From Polaribacter litorisediminis (lineage in GTDB: Bacteria > Bacteroidota > Bacteroidia > Flavobacteriales > Flavobacteriaceae): 64,000 bases of DNA. The stretch's first letter is position 1. Each line of letters begins with the position of its first letter. Under the pieces are notes generated by a model that saw only the letters and a program-made list of their open reading frames with translations, made no database searches and had not been told where the DNA came from. The DNA lies in NCBI RefSeq assembly GCF_019968605.1, contig NZ_CP082966.1, positions 2,903,501 through 2,967,500 on the forward strand, in the 5' to 3' direction. Of this stretch, positions 42,709 to 51,753 are shown piece after piece. A program made the translations under genes and the position numbers.

Positions 42709-44574
42709 ATGAGCAAATATATAACCCTAATAGCACTATTTTTAGTTGTATCAAGCAGTTGCTCGCTACAAAAAAATAACACAAAACATGTTGTTTTTGA
42801 GCCAACAAATAATAATGATGATTATACCTCAAAAGTATTTGATGCGCTTCAAAATGATAAAGAATTAGATTGTAATATCGAGTTCAAGACTGGCGTCTAC
42901 CATTTTTATCCAGAGAATGCCTATGAAAAATATGTGAAAATTTCTAATAATGATAATGGACTGCGTAAATTTATTTTTGCTCTAGAAGGAAGAAAAAATA
43001 TAACCATAAATGGTAATGGATCTACTTTTGTATTTCACGGTAGTGTAATTCCTTTTTTAATTGAAGATTCTAAAAATATTCATATTCAAAATTTAAATAT
43101 TGAATATGATTTTCCTTTTGATTTCGAAGGAGTTGTTGTTGCTAACAATGAAAAAGAAAAAACATTTGATTTAAAAGTTCATCAAGACAATACATACAAG
43201 ATAAAAGATGACATCCTTTATTTTAGTGGATATGACTGGGAAATAGGTTTAGGTGAAAACATTGTTTACAATGCAACAACAAAATCTCCAGAATATTTTA
43301 CGGCACACTACGAACATAATTTCCATAAAAATTTCTTAAAAGCTCAGGCTTTAGAAGATCGAATTGTGAGATTTTCAAACACTAACGCCGCAAAAGTACC
43401 TCCTGTAGGCAGCATATATTCTGATAAAGGACCTCATAGTGAAAACAGAAATATTGTTGGCTTTCGAGTTTATAAGTCTAAAAATTTAAAACTCGATAAC
43501 ATCAATGTGTACCATTCTGGTGCAATGGCACTAATTGCTGAAAAAACCGAAACAATCTCATTAAATGAATTTAATGTTATTTTAAAAGAAGGATCTTCAA
43601 GAGTAATTTCTGCAACAGCAGATGCCACACATTTTATAAACTGTAAAGGCAAGATAACTCTTAACAATTGCAGATTTGAAAATATGCTTGATGATGCAAC
43701 GAATGTTCACGGAACGTACATGACCAATACAGAAGTTATAGACTCTGTAACTGTCGCTGTCAAATTTGGTCACTTTCAGCAACAAGGATTTAACTTTGCT
43801 CAAAAAAGTGATACCTTAAGATTTATAGATAGAAACAATTTACTTCCGGTAGGTATAGGAGTGGTTAAAAACATTCAGATGATTAATGAAAACTACTACA
43901 CGATTACTCTTGAAGAACAAATTCCTGAGTTTTCTGAGAAAAAAATTGCGATCGAAAATATCACTTGGATGCCTTCCTTAGAAGTCACAAATTGCACGGT
44001 AAAACAAAATAGAGCGCGAAGTTTGTTAATTTCAACATCAAGGTCAGTACTGATTGAAAACAACTACTTTGCTTCAATGATGGCAGGTATTAGAATATGT
44101 GGTGATGCAAATTTCTGGTTCGAATCTGGGCCAGTATCAAACGTAGTGGTTAAAGGAAATACTTTTGAAAATTTAGGGATTGGCGGTCATGCGCCGCAAG
44201 CAATATTGCAAATAGATCCAATTATTGGAAAAAAATATAGAGGAGATGGGTATTACCATAAAAACATCCTTTTTGAAAACAATACTATTAAAACATTTGA
44301 CCCACTAATTATTTATGCGCTTAGTGTTGATGGATTAACGATAAGAAATAACACAATTATCCAAACAAAAAATTACCCGAAAATTTTTAGTGAATTATCT
44401 CAGTTTGATATTCAAAATTCTACTAATATTAAAATAGAAGGAAACACCTATAAAGGTGATAATAAAGCTTCTATTAGCATATTGAATTGTAAAATATTGA
44501 AAATTGAATCGAACCAAAATGGTTTCGAAAAAAATGTAATCAAAAACCCCAACAAATATTTTTATCAAAATTAA
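42709..44574 (+). CDS. GH110 family alpha-1,3-galactosidase, lipoprotein
   Basis: The protein has 621 residues. The N-terminus carries a lipobox-like VSSSC (Cys18), so anchoring is likely. The protein is a right-handed parallel beta-helix with many short N/G-rich turns (ITINGNGSTFVFHGSVIPF, RNITINNN-like repeats). GH110 hallmarks are DATHFINCKGKITLNNCRFENMLDDATNVHG, with the Asp pair at 328-329, and the late RARSLLISTSRSVLIENN. GH110 removes terminal alpha-1,3-linked galactose (blood-group-B and linear alpha-Gal types, and neutral carrageenan-type fragments) with inversion. A paralogue lies at 49783. Confidence 0.92.
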   Translation: MSKYITLIALFLVVSSSCSLQKNNTKHVVFEPTNNNDDYTSKVFDALQNDKELDCNIEFKTGVYHFYPENAYEKYVKISNNDNGLRKFIFALEGRKNITINGNGSTFVFHGSVIPFLIEDSKNIHIQNLNIEYDFPFDFEGVVVANNEKEKTFDLKVHQDNTYKIKDDILYFSGYDWEIGLGENIVYNATTKSPEYFTAHYEHNFHKNFLKAQALEDRIVRFSNTNAAKVPPVGSIYSDKGPHSENRNIVGFRVYKSKNLKLDNINVYHSGAMALIAEKTETISLNEFNVILKEGSSRVISATADATHFINCKGKITLNNCRFENMLDDATNVHGTYMTNTEVIDSVTVAVKFGHFQQQGFNFAQKSDTLRFIDRNNLLPVGIGVVKNIQMINENYYTITLEEQIPEFSEKKIAIENITWMPSLEVTNCTVKQNRARSLLISTSRSVLIENNYFASMMAGIRICGDANFWFESGPVSNVVVKGNTFENLGIGGHAPQAILQIDPIIGKKYRGDGYYHKNILFENNTIKTFDPLIIYALSVDGLTIRNNTIIQTKNYPKIFSELSQFDIQNSTNIKIEGNTYKGDNKASISILNCKILKIESNQNGFEKNVIKNPNKYFYQN

Positions 44575-44594
44575 ACTTTGTCTTTTTATCAAAA

Positions 44595-44646
44595 TTAGTT
44601 TGATTAATTAGCCTGAAAATGGGGCTGCTGAATTACAGTCCCATTT
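44595..44646 (+). repeat. Terminator-hairpin repeat, copy A
   Basis: A 52-bp unit, TTAGTTTGATTAATTA followed by a hairpin (AAAATGGGGCTG / CAGTCCCATTTT, one G-T pair). It recurs at 44777-44829. As the first hairpin after the GH110 stop it probably terminates that gene. Confidence 0.75.
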
Positions 44647-44776
44647 TATTTAAAAAGACTTAGTAGTACCTAAAAATAAATTAAATAATAAAATTAATGG
44701 TTAATAATTAATAGTATGAATACGATTCCTTTAGATGCATCTTCATCAAAATTAAATTTGTTTTTTTTCATGAAAG

Positions 44777-44829
44777 TTAGTTTGATTAATTAGTTTGAAA
44801 AATGGGACTGCTGGATTACAGTCCCATTT
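44777..44829 (+). repeat. Terminator-hairpin repeat, copy B
   Basis: Second copy of the unit at 44595, with a perfect 11-bp stem (AAATGGGACTG / CAGTCCCATTT) and the same 8-nt loop with one change. The 182-bp offset and further weak similarity beyond each copy suggest an old tandem duplication of the gene's 3' flank. Confidence 0.75.
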
Positions 44830-44944
44830 ATGAAACAATTCTTTTACTAAAAAAAATGTTAAAACTAATCGCTAACAATTAAAATAATAAACACTATTCC
44901 TTAAGAATTATTTTACTCTAAAGGATTGAATTAAAAATATCTTT

Positions 44945-46726
44945 ATGAAATACATTCTATTTCCTGTAAATTACAAGGCGCCTACAACTGCATTATTAAT
45001 AGTTTATATGTTGTTGTTTTCAAGTAACATAATGGCACAATGTTGGTCTTTTTCTATAGATAGCCCGCAAACAATTAGTCAATCAACGTTTCCAAATGAT
45101 GTTCGCGGTTATTTTCCTGACGGAAATATCAACGTTTTAGAAATTGGTTCGAGCTATTATACATTTTGGGCCATGTACAAAAACTACAGAAGCATCTCTA
45201 ATTCTCCTTTACTACAAAATCATGTAGGGCAATTAAACCCTTCAACATCAGTTTTTGGTGGGCGCGAACCTGACAATGGTTCATCCAATGGTTTTAGTGA
45301 TGGGGGCATGTGGTTCATAGGTATTAGAGAATTAGACGATGGTAGGTTAGTTGGATTTTTTCATGCAGAATCACACTGGTATCCACGCACTACTCAAGGG
45401 TGGCAAGCATACAAATCAATCGGTGTTGCGTACTCTGATGATAAAGGTTTGACCTGGGGAACTCCAGAATTAATTTTAAAACAATCCACAAACAAACCTG
45501 CTGCACCTGAATGGTCTGGATTAGGGGATGGTTGTGTTATTTATAATCATTTAAATAATAAATACTACTGTTATTATACACCCGTTTCTGGAAGTGTAAA
45601 TCTCAGTATGGCTGTTTCTTCAGACCCTGAGGCCAAACCAGACTCTTGGACCAAATGGTATAATGGTTCTTTTTCTCAGCCAGGTATTGGTGGTTTAGAT
45701 TCTCCAATAGCAGGTTTATCGAGCAGACCAGGAGCTAATCCGTCGGTTCATTGGAACACCTATTTAAATAAATTCATCATGGTATGGCATGGATGGAATG
45801 AAAAACTATATATTTCTGCTAGCGATGATGGAGAAGTTTGGGAATCTCCTCAGATATTGCTTGATGAAGGTGCTAAAACTTGGTATCCTGTTATCGTGGG
45901 TACAGATAGCACAAAAGGAGGGCAAACGATAACTTTGTATTATGGGAACAATTTTCAATTAGATGGCAGACGTACGTTATCATACAGAACTATTACTTTT
46001 AACAACGGTAAAGACATCGTAGAGACTTCAAGTCAGCTTCTTCAAAACGGAAGATATTCCATTAGAAATGTATCAAATAACAAGAATTTAGCTGCTACAG
46101 GAGCTAGTTCTTTTGATGGTGTTCTAGTATTTCCGGATACGTATACTGATCAACGATGGGATATAACCCACTTAGGGAATAATGAATATCGTTTGACGCA
46201 TGCTTGTTGTGGTGGAGTTTTAGATGTTGAAAACTCGCTATGTGCTAATAATAGTCAAGTATTAAGTGCAACATCTAATAGTGCTAGTACAAGTCAAATA
46301 TGGAAAATAGACATATTAACGGATGGTAATTTTGTTCTAAGACCAAAAAACTGTTTAACACAAGCTCTAGGCAGGCAAAACTCGTCCTCTGATAATATAG
46401 TAACTCTAGATTACGATGCATGTAATGAATTACAAAATTGGTCTTTTGTAGTTGAGAGTTTATCCAATGATGACTTTAAAAAAGAAAATTTAGTATCAAT
46501 TCAATCAAATCCTGTAAAAAACAAACTAACAATTAAAGGTATTACGAATAGCAATAATATATTAATTGATATCGTCGATATACAAGGATCTATAGTGGTT
46601 TCTAAAGCTTATACTGTAGAAAATGATCTTGTAAATGTTCATGTTAAAAATCTAACCTCAGGCTTGTACTTTATAAAAATAAAGTATCAAAATAGTGTTA
46701 AAACACTCAAATTTCTAAAAGAATAA
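44945..46726 (+). CDS. Secreted beta-propeller protein with ricin-type lectin domain and T9SS tail
   Basis: The protein has 593 residues. A signal peptide ends near IMAQ (residue 32). Residues about 35-355 form a sialidase- or five-bladed-propeller-like domain with an exact Asp-box (SDDKGLTW) and a degenerate one (ASDDGEVW), plus LVGFFHAESHWYP, which may hold acidic catalytic residues. Residues about 365-505 are a ricin B/CBM13-like trefoil (GRYSIRNVSNNKNLAATG, QRWDITHLGNNEYRLTHACCGGVLDVEN). The last about 80 residues (NPVKNKLTIKG ... GLYFIKIKYQNSVKTLKFLKE) are a type A T9SS sorting domain, so the protein is exported by T9SS and may be attached to the surface. I cannot assign a GH family; a sialidase FRIP motif is not evident. 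Confidence 0.8.
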   Translation: MKYILFPVNYKAPTTALLIVYMLLFSSNIMAQCWSFSIDSPQTISQSTFPNDVRGYFPDGNINVLEIGSSYYTFWAMYKNYRSISNSPLLQNHVGQLNPSTSVFGGREPDNGSSNGFSDGGMWFIGIRELDDGRLVGFFHAESHWYPRTTQGWQAYKSIGVAYSDDKGLTWGTPELILKQSTNKPAAPEWSGLGDGCVIYNHLNNKYYCYYTPVSGSVNLSMAVSSDPEAKPDSWTKWYNGSFSQPGIGGLDSPIAGLSSRPGANPSVHWNTYLNKFIMVWHGWNEKLYISASDDGEVWESPQILLDEGAKTWYPVIVGTDSTKGGQTITLYYGNNFQLDGRRTLSYRTITFNNGKDIVETSSQLLQNGRYSIRNVSNNKNLAATGASSFDGVLVFPDTYTDQRWDITHLGNNEYRLTHACCGGVLDVENSLCANNSQVLSATSNSASTSQIWKIDILTDGNFVLRPKNCLTQALGRQNSSSDNIVTLDYDACNELQNWSFVVESLSNDDFKKENLVSIQSNPVKNKLTIKGITNSNNILIDIVDIQGSIVVSKAYTVENDLVNVHVKNLTSGLYFIKIKYQNSVKTLKFLKE

Positions 46727-46790
46727 TCGTATCACAAATCATCTAATTTCAGTGAGTACAATTGATATGTTCGAAATTCTAAAAAAAATT

Positions 46791-47714
46791 ATGCAAAAAA
46801 AAATCCTTTTATGCTGCACTATAGTTTTTACAGCGTTTACTCATTTCAGCCAAAATTTAGAGAAAGAAACGTTTAGACTTTTTTTTCTTGGAGGTCAATC
46901 CAACATGGAAGGTCATGGATTGAACTCAGAATTACCAGATTCACTTTCTAATACGAATCAAAATGTTTGGATTTTTCATGGCATGTCTGCACCAGATGAA
47001 AATGAAAATGGTGGCTTAGGCAAATGGGATCATTTAAAACCAGGAAACGGAGCTGGGTTTAAGTCAGATGGATTTAAAAACAAATTATCTCATAAATTTG
47101 GACCAGAACTATCTTTTGGCAAAAAAATACAAGAACTATACCCCGGAGAAAAAATAGCTATTATTAAATATGCCCGAGGAGGTTCTTCGATTGATCGACG
47201 AGCTGCTCGTGAATATGGTTCATGGGAAATTGATTTTAACGGATCTGTTGGGGTGAATCAATTTGATCACTTTTTAACCACTTTGAAAGGAGCACTAAAT
47301 TCTAAAGACATAGATGGTAATGGGATAGAAGACATCTTAGTTCCTAGCGGAATTATTTGGATGCAAGGAGAAAGTGATGCAACAATTACAGAAGATATTG
47401 CTAGTAATTATTATTCAAATCTTAAAAGACTTATGGATTTGATACGTGGTGCCTTTCGTGAAGATGACTTAGCTGTGGTAATCGGTAAAATTTCAGATTC
47501 AGGAAAAGATAATGATGGAAAAACATGGGAGTTTGGCGAACTAGTTCAGTATGCACAAGAAAAATATGTAAAAACTGATAAGAAAGCTTCAATTGTAAGA
47601 AGCACAAAAGATTATAACTACGCTGACCCTTGGCACTACAATAGTAACGGATATATTGATTTGGGAATAAAATTCGCAGAAGCGATCTATAATCTCAATA
47701 AAAAGAATGATTAA
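46791..47714 (+). CDS. SASA-type carbohydrate acetylesterase (CE6-like)
   Basis: The protein has 307 residues from the ATG at 46791, whose signal peptide MQKKILLCCTIVFTAFTHFS fits; an in-frame GTG at 46752 adds 13 unlikely residues. SGNH-type blocks: LFFLGGQSNMEGHG with nucleophile Ser37, GIIWMQGESDA (block with Gly/Glu), and the catalytic pair in DPWHYNSNG (Asp279, His282). The family removes O-acetyl groups from sialic acids or xylan-type sugars. In this PUL it probably clears acetyl groups that block the galactosidases (inference). It lies 64 bp after the propeller gene and 21 bp before the symporter. Confidence 0.85.
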   Translation: MQKKILLCCTIVFTAFTHFSQNLEKETFRLFFLGGQSNMEGHGLNSELPDSLSNTNQNVWIFHGMSAPDENENGGLGKWDHLKPGNGAGFKSDGFKNKLSHKFGPELSFGKKIQELYPGEKIAIIKYARGGSSIDRRAAREYGSWEIDFNGSVGVNQFDHFLTTLKGALNSKDIDGNGIEDILVPSGIIWMQGESDATITEDIASNYYSNLKRLMDLIRGAFREDDLAVVIGKISDSGKDNDGKTWEFGELVQYAQEKYVKTDKKASIVRSTKDYNYADPWHYNSNGYIDLGIKFAEAIYNLNKKND

Positions 47715-47735
47715 TAATTATTTTGGATTCAAATT

Positions 47736-49388
47736 ATGACATCAAGTTTTGAATTTTTAGATTACGCCATTTTTATAGCGTATGCTATTTTAATTTTAGG
47801 AGTCGGTTTATGGGTTTCTAGGGATAAAAAAGGACATCAAAAAAATGCCGAAGATTATTTTTTGGCCAGTAAATCCTTGCCTTGGTGGGCCATCGGAGCC
47901 TCCTTAATTGCTGCGAATATTTCTGCTGAGCAATTTATTGGAATGTCTGGTTCTGGATTTGCCTCCGGATTAGCCATTGCTTCGTATGAGTGGATGGCAG
48001 CCATCACCTTAATTATCGTAGGAAAATATTTCTTGCCCATTTTTATTGAAAAAGGCTTGTACACCATTCCTGAGTTTGTTGAAAAACGATACTCTACCAA
48101 CTTAAAAACCATTTTAGCTGTTTTTTGGATTGCTTTATATGTTTTTGTAAACTTAACCACTGTTCTGTATTTAGGTTCTCTTGCCTTAGAAACTATTATG
48201 GGAATTCCGATGATGTATGGAGTTGCTGGTCTAGCATTGTTTGCAGCGGCGTATTCCTTATATGGAGGATTATCAGCAGTAGCTTGGACGGATGTAATTC
48301 AAGTAGTTTTTCTAGTCATTGGTGGTTTGGTAACGACGTACTTAGCATTGAATACAGTTTCTGACGGACAAGGTATGTTTGCAGGATTGACAACCATTTA
48401 CGAGGCAGTTCCTGAGCGATTTGCGATGATTTTAGATGAATCGAATCCTGAGTATAAAAACTTACCAGGTATTGCAGTTCTTGTTGGAGGAATGTGGGTT
48501 GCGAATTTATATTACTGGGGTTTTAATCAATATATCATCCAAAGAACTTTGGCGGCGAAATCGTTAAAAGAAGCACAAAAAGGGATTTTATTTGCAGCCG
48601 GTTTAAAATTAGTAATTCCGTTAATTGTTGTAATTCCTGGTATTGCAGCCTATGTAATGGTCAACGATCCTGTAATTATGGCGAGATTAGGAGCAGCCGG
48701 ATTAGAAAATTTACCAACTGCCGAACAAGCAGACAAAGCCTATCCTTGGTTATTACAGTTTTTACCAACAGGATTAAAAGGAGTGGCGTTTGCAGCTTTA
48801 GCAGCAGCTATTGTATCCTCATTAGCTTCGATGTTAAATTCAACGTCTACCATTTTTACAATGGATATCTACAAACAATACATCAATAAAACTGCAAGTG
48901 ATAAAGCCACTGTAAATATGGGTAGAATTTCTGCTGGTGTTGCTTTGTTAATCGCTTGTATTATGGCACCATTATTAGGCAATTTAGATCAAGCATTTCA
49001 ATTTATTCAAGAATATACAGGAGTTGTAAGTCCAGGAATTTTAGCGGTGTTTATGTTAGGATTGTTCTGGAAGAAAACCACGAACAAAGGTGCTATTATT
49101 GGTGCTTTGGTATCCATTCCAATTGCCATGTATTTTAAAGTAGCGCCAAAAGGATGGTCTACAAGTTCGCTATTTGTGGATGTGCCGTTTATGGATCAAA
49201 TGGGATACACTGTAATTTTGACCATGATTGTAATTGGATTGGTAAGTTACGTTCAGCACAAAGGTGCAGATGACGAAAAAGGGATTGATATTTCAAAAGA
49301 AATGTTTAAAACAAGTCCGTTATTCAATATTGGTGCATTTGCAATTATGCTGATTTTGGTAGTACTGTATAGTGTTTTTTGGAATTAA
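47736..49388 (+). CDS. Sodium/solute symporter (SSS/SGLT family)
   Basis: The protein has 550 residues and about 14 predicted membrane helices. SSS features: LGVGLWVSRDKKGHQKNAEDYFLASKSLPWWAIGASLIAANISAEQFIGMSGSGF in TM1-TM2, GGLSAVAWTDVIQ, and NLYYWGFNQYIIQRTLAAKS, the SGLT-like sugar signature. It would carry the released monosaccharide (galactose or a modified sugar) across the inner membrane with Na+. It is the only inner-membrane transporter in the locus. Confidence 0.95.
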   Translation: MTSSFEFLDYAIFIAYAILILGVGLWVSRDKKGHQKNAEDYFLASKSLPWWAIGASLIAANISAEQFIGMSGSGFASGLAIASYEWMAAITLIIVGKYFLPIFIEKGLYTIPEFVEKRYSTNLKTILAVFWIALYVFVNLTTVLYLGSLALETIMGIPMMYGVAGLALFAAAYSLYGGLSAVAWTDVIQVVFLVIGGLVTTYLALNTVSDGQGMFAGLTTIYEAVPERFAMILDESNPEYKNLPGIAVLVGGMWVANLYYWGFNQYIIQRTLAAKSLKEAQKGILFAAGLKLVIPLIVVIPGIAAYVMVNDPVIMARLGAAGLENLPTAEQADKAYPWLLQFLPTGLKGVAFAALAAAIVSSLASMLNSTSTIFTMDIYKQYINKTASDKATVNMGRISAGVALLIACIMAPLLGNLDQAFQFIQEYTGVVSPGILAVFMLGLFWKKTTNKGAIIGALVSIPIAMYFKVAPKGWSTSSLFVDVPFMDQMGYTVILTMIVIGLVSYVQHKGADDEKGIDISKEMFKTSPLFNIGAFAIMLILVVLYSVFWN

Positions 49389-49782
49389 GAAAATTTATCA
49401 ATCTTTTTTAACATTACTGCAAGCATAAGGAGTTGAACTGATTTTACGCTAATTTACAAGTTCTATTGAATTATAGATTTTTTACCTGTGTGATTCTTAT
49501 TTTGATATTCAGTTGTAAATGCACTTTTATAGACTTTACAAGATTTTAACTCATTAGGAGTCATAACAATTTATGTATAAAGCATTGTATAATTATTCAC
49601 AATAGCAAGCAAAACAATATAATGATCGCTTTTCTACATATTAATCTGAACACAAATATGTTAGAGTAATCTGTTACATGATAGCTCAATTTTTTAATAT
49701 GGAATAGAAAAAAAAGTATTACAAAAGCGCAAAATTATAGAAATACATTCTTGAAAATAATATTCTTTAAAACAAAAAAATT
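49389..49782. other. Intergenic region upstream of the second GH110 gene
   Basis: No ORF or RNA gene is visible. A single TGTTACAT (49672-49679) matches the repeat upstream of the susCD operon and lies 104 bp before the GH110 start; alone it may be chance. Confidence 0.4.
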
Positions 49783-51672
49783 ATGGCAAATATTAAAAAT
49801 AACTTAATCCAACTGTTCTTGTTAATGATAACTGGGTCAATATTTACTCAGGAGTTTAAACTAAGTAATTATCTAAAAGAAACAGAAAAAGATGCAACGC
49901 TTTCAGTAATTACCATGTTACAGGATGCCTCAAAATATAAAAACAGTTTAATAATCATTGAAAAAGGTACCTATCATTTTTATCCCGAAAAAGCGTATGA
50001 ACAATATAGTTTTATTACAAATCATGACAATTCTTTAAGAAGAATCGCATTTCCTATAAATGACTTTAACGGATTAACAATTAATGCCAAAGGAGCCAAG
50101 TTTATCTTTCATGGTGTAATGATGCCTTTTAATATAGAAAACTCAAAAAATATCGATATTTCTGGCCTCACCATTGATTGGCACCTCCCTCTGCATGGCG
50201 AAGGTCTTATTGAAGCGAATGACACCATCAACAACACCTTTGATATTAGACTTGCTGAAAACATGCCATACACAATCCGTAATGAACAACTTTTCTTTAT
50301 TAAAGAAGGTTTTGAACATGATTTGGCTCATGCCATCTTGTTCGATCCAAAACGTAAAGCAGTAGCATACAAAACCTCTAAATACACACCTTTAAAAATA
50401 ACAAATCCTATTAAAATCCGAAACAAAGATAAGTTTGATTTTAACAATTATATAGATTTTAGAATTCCAGAATATGAGAAACAAAACCAAGAATATGCAA
50501 TAAAAGCTAAAGAAATAGCACCTGGCTTAATTAGAATCTACAGCAATAATAAAAAGTTATTACCTCCGGTAGGCATGGTTTTAGTTTGTAAAGGAAGGTT
50601 TGGAAAAGATAGGATTGCTAATGCTTTCTATATTCATAAAAGCAGTAATATTAAACTTCGAAACCTTACTATTAATTATGCAGGAGGAATGGGCATTCTT
50701 GGTGAACGTAGTAAAGATATTACATTAGAAAGCGTTAACATATTAACAAATCCCGAAAATAATCTTATGGTATCAACGACCGCAGATGCAACACATTTTT
50801 CTAGTTGTAAAGGTAAAATTGTAATCAACAATTGCGATTTTAAACATCAGCTCGATGATGCAATAAATGTCCATGGCGCCTATGTTCTAGTTGAAGACGT
50901 GCTTGCTCCCAATAAAATAGGTGTAAGAATAGGACACTTTCAGCAAGCTGGATTTCAATTTGCCGAAACTGGAGATACCGTTGGGTTTATCAATCAACAT
51001 AAATCTGCTGATGTAGCGTTTAAAGCCATTGTAAAATCGTATTATAAATTAAATAAGGATTACTATATCATTACCTTTCATAAAAAAATAGGACATAAAC
51101 TCAATAAAGCATATATAATTGAGAACTTAGACTGGTATCCAGAAGTAACAATAACCAACAATATTTTTGCAGATAACCGAGCAAGAGGTATTTTATTAAA
51201 ATCACCCAAAAAAACCATTGTAAAAAACAACTATTTTAGTAATATGATGCAGGCTATACTTATAAGCGGTGGTATAAACACCTGGTGGTATGAATCTGGT
51301 GGTGCCCAAGATATAACTATTGAAAATAATAATTTTGGAGATTGTAATTACGATGGAGGAAAAAGGCCTGTGATAAGTATTAGTGGCAAACTGAATAATA
51401 AAGGTAGAATGCTGGGTAAAATCATTATTGAAAATAATACATTCAATAATTTCAATCCTGCTATATTAGAAGCAACTGGAGTAAAACAATTGGAATTCAG
51501 TAAGAACACTATCCATAATTCAAAAACTTTTAAACCTACCTATCCTAGTGCATACGTTATAAAAATAAAACAGGTTGAAACCTTGAAAATAGAACAAGTA
51601 GAGATTGATACTGATTTTATCAATAGGATAAAAATTGAAGAAGTGAAAAAGAATTTATCTGATATTCGGTAA
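49783..51672 (+). CDS. GH110 family alpha-1,3-galactosidase, second paralogue
   Basis: The protein has 629 residues. A signal peptide ends near FTQE (about residue 23), with no lipobox Cys, so this copy is periplasmic or secreted while the copy at 42709 looks lipidated. The two share GxYHFYPExAYE, DATHF..CKGKI, and LDD at 357-359 followed by AINVHGAY, and the same beta-helix ladder (RARGILLKSPKKTIVKNNYF). They are clearly diverged, so different linkages or substitutions may be handled. It is followed by the GH2 pseudogene in the same direction. Confidence 0.92.
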   Translation: MANIKNNLIQLFLLMITGSIFTQEFKLSNYLKETEKDATLSVITMLQDASKYKNSLIIIEKGTYHFYPEKAYEQYSFITNHDNSLRRIAFPINDFNGLTINAKGAKFIFHGVMMPFNIENSKNIDISGLTIDWHLPLHGEGLIEANDTINNTFDIRLAENMPYTIRNEQLFFIKEGFEHDLAHAILFDPKRKAVAYKTSKYTPLKITNPIKIRNKDKFDFNNYIDFRIPEYEKQNQEYAIKAKEIAPGLIRIYSNNKKLLPPVGMVLVCKGRFGKDRIANAFYIHKSSNIKLRNLTINYAGGMGILGERSKDITLESVNILTNPENNLMVSTTADATHFSSCKGKIVINNCDFKHQLDDAINVHGAYVLVEDVLAPNKIGVRIGHFQQAGFQFAETGDTVGFINQHKSADVAFKAIVKSYYKLNKDYYIITFHKKIGHKLNKAYIIENLDWYPEVTITNNIFADNRARGILLKSPKKTIVKNNYFSNMMQAILISGGINTWWYESGGAQDITIENNNFGDCNYDGGKRPVISISGKLNNKGRMLGKIIIENNTFNNFNPAILEATGVKQLEFSKNTIHNSKTFKPTYPSAYVIKIKQVETLKIEQVEIDTDFINRIKIEEVKKNLSDIR

Positions 51673-51753
51673 ACGATTTTTGAATTACGAAACCATGTTA
51701 AAAAACCTGTTTTTACCATATAAAAAAGCACTTGAAAAATAAATACCAAAATT

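Noticed and set aside
44945..46726. Calling the propeller protein a sialidase (GH33)
   Set aside because: One exact Asp-box is not sufficient, and the FRIP motif and arginine triad were not found by eye.
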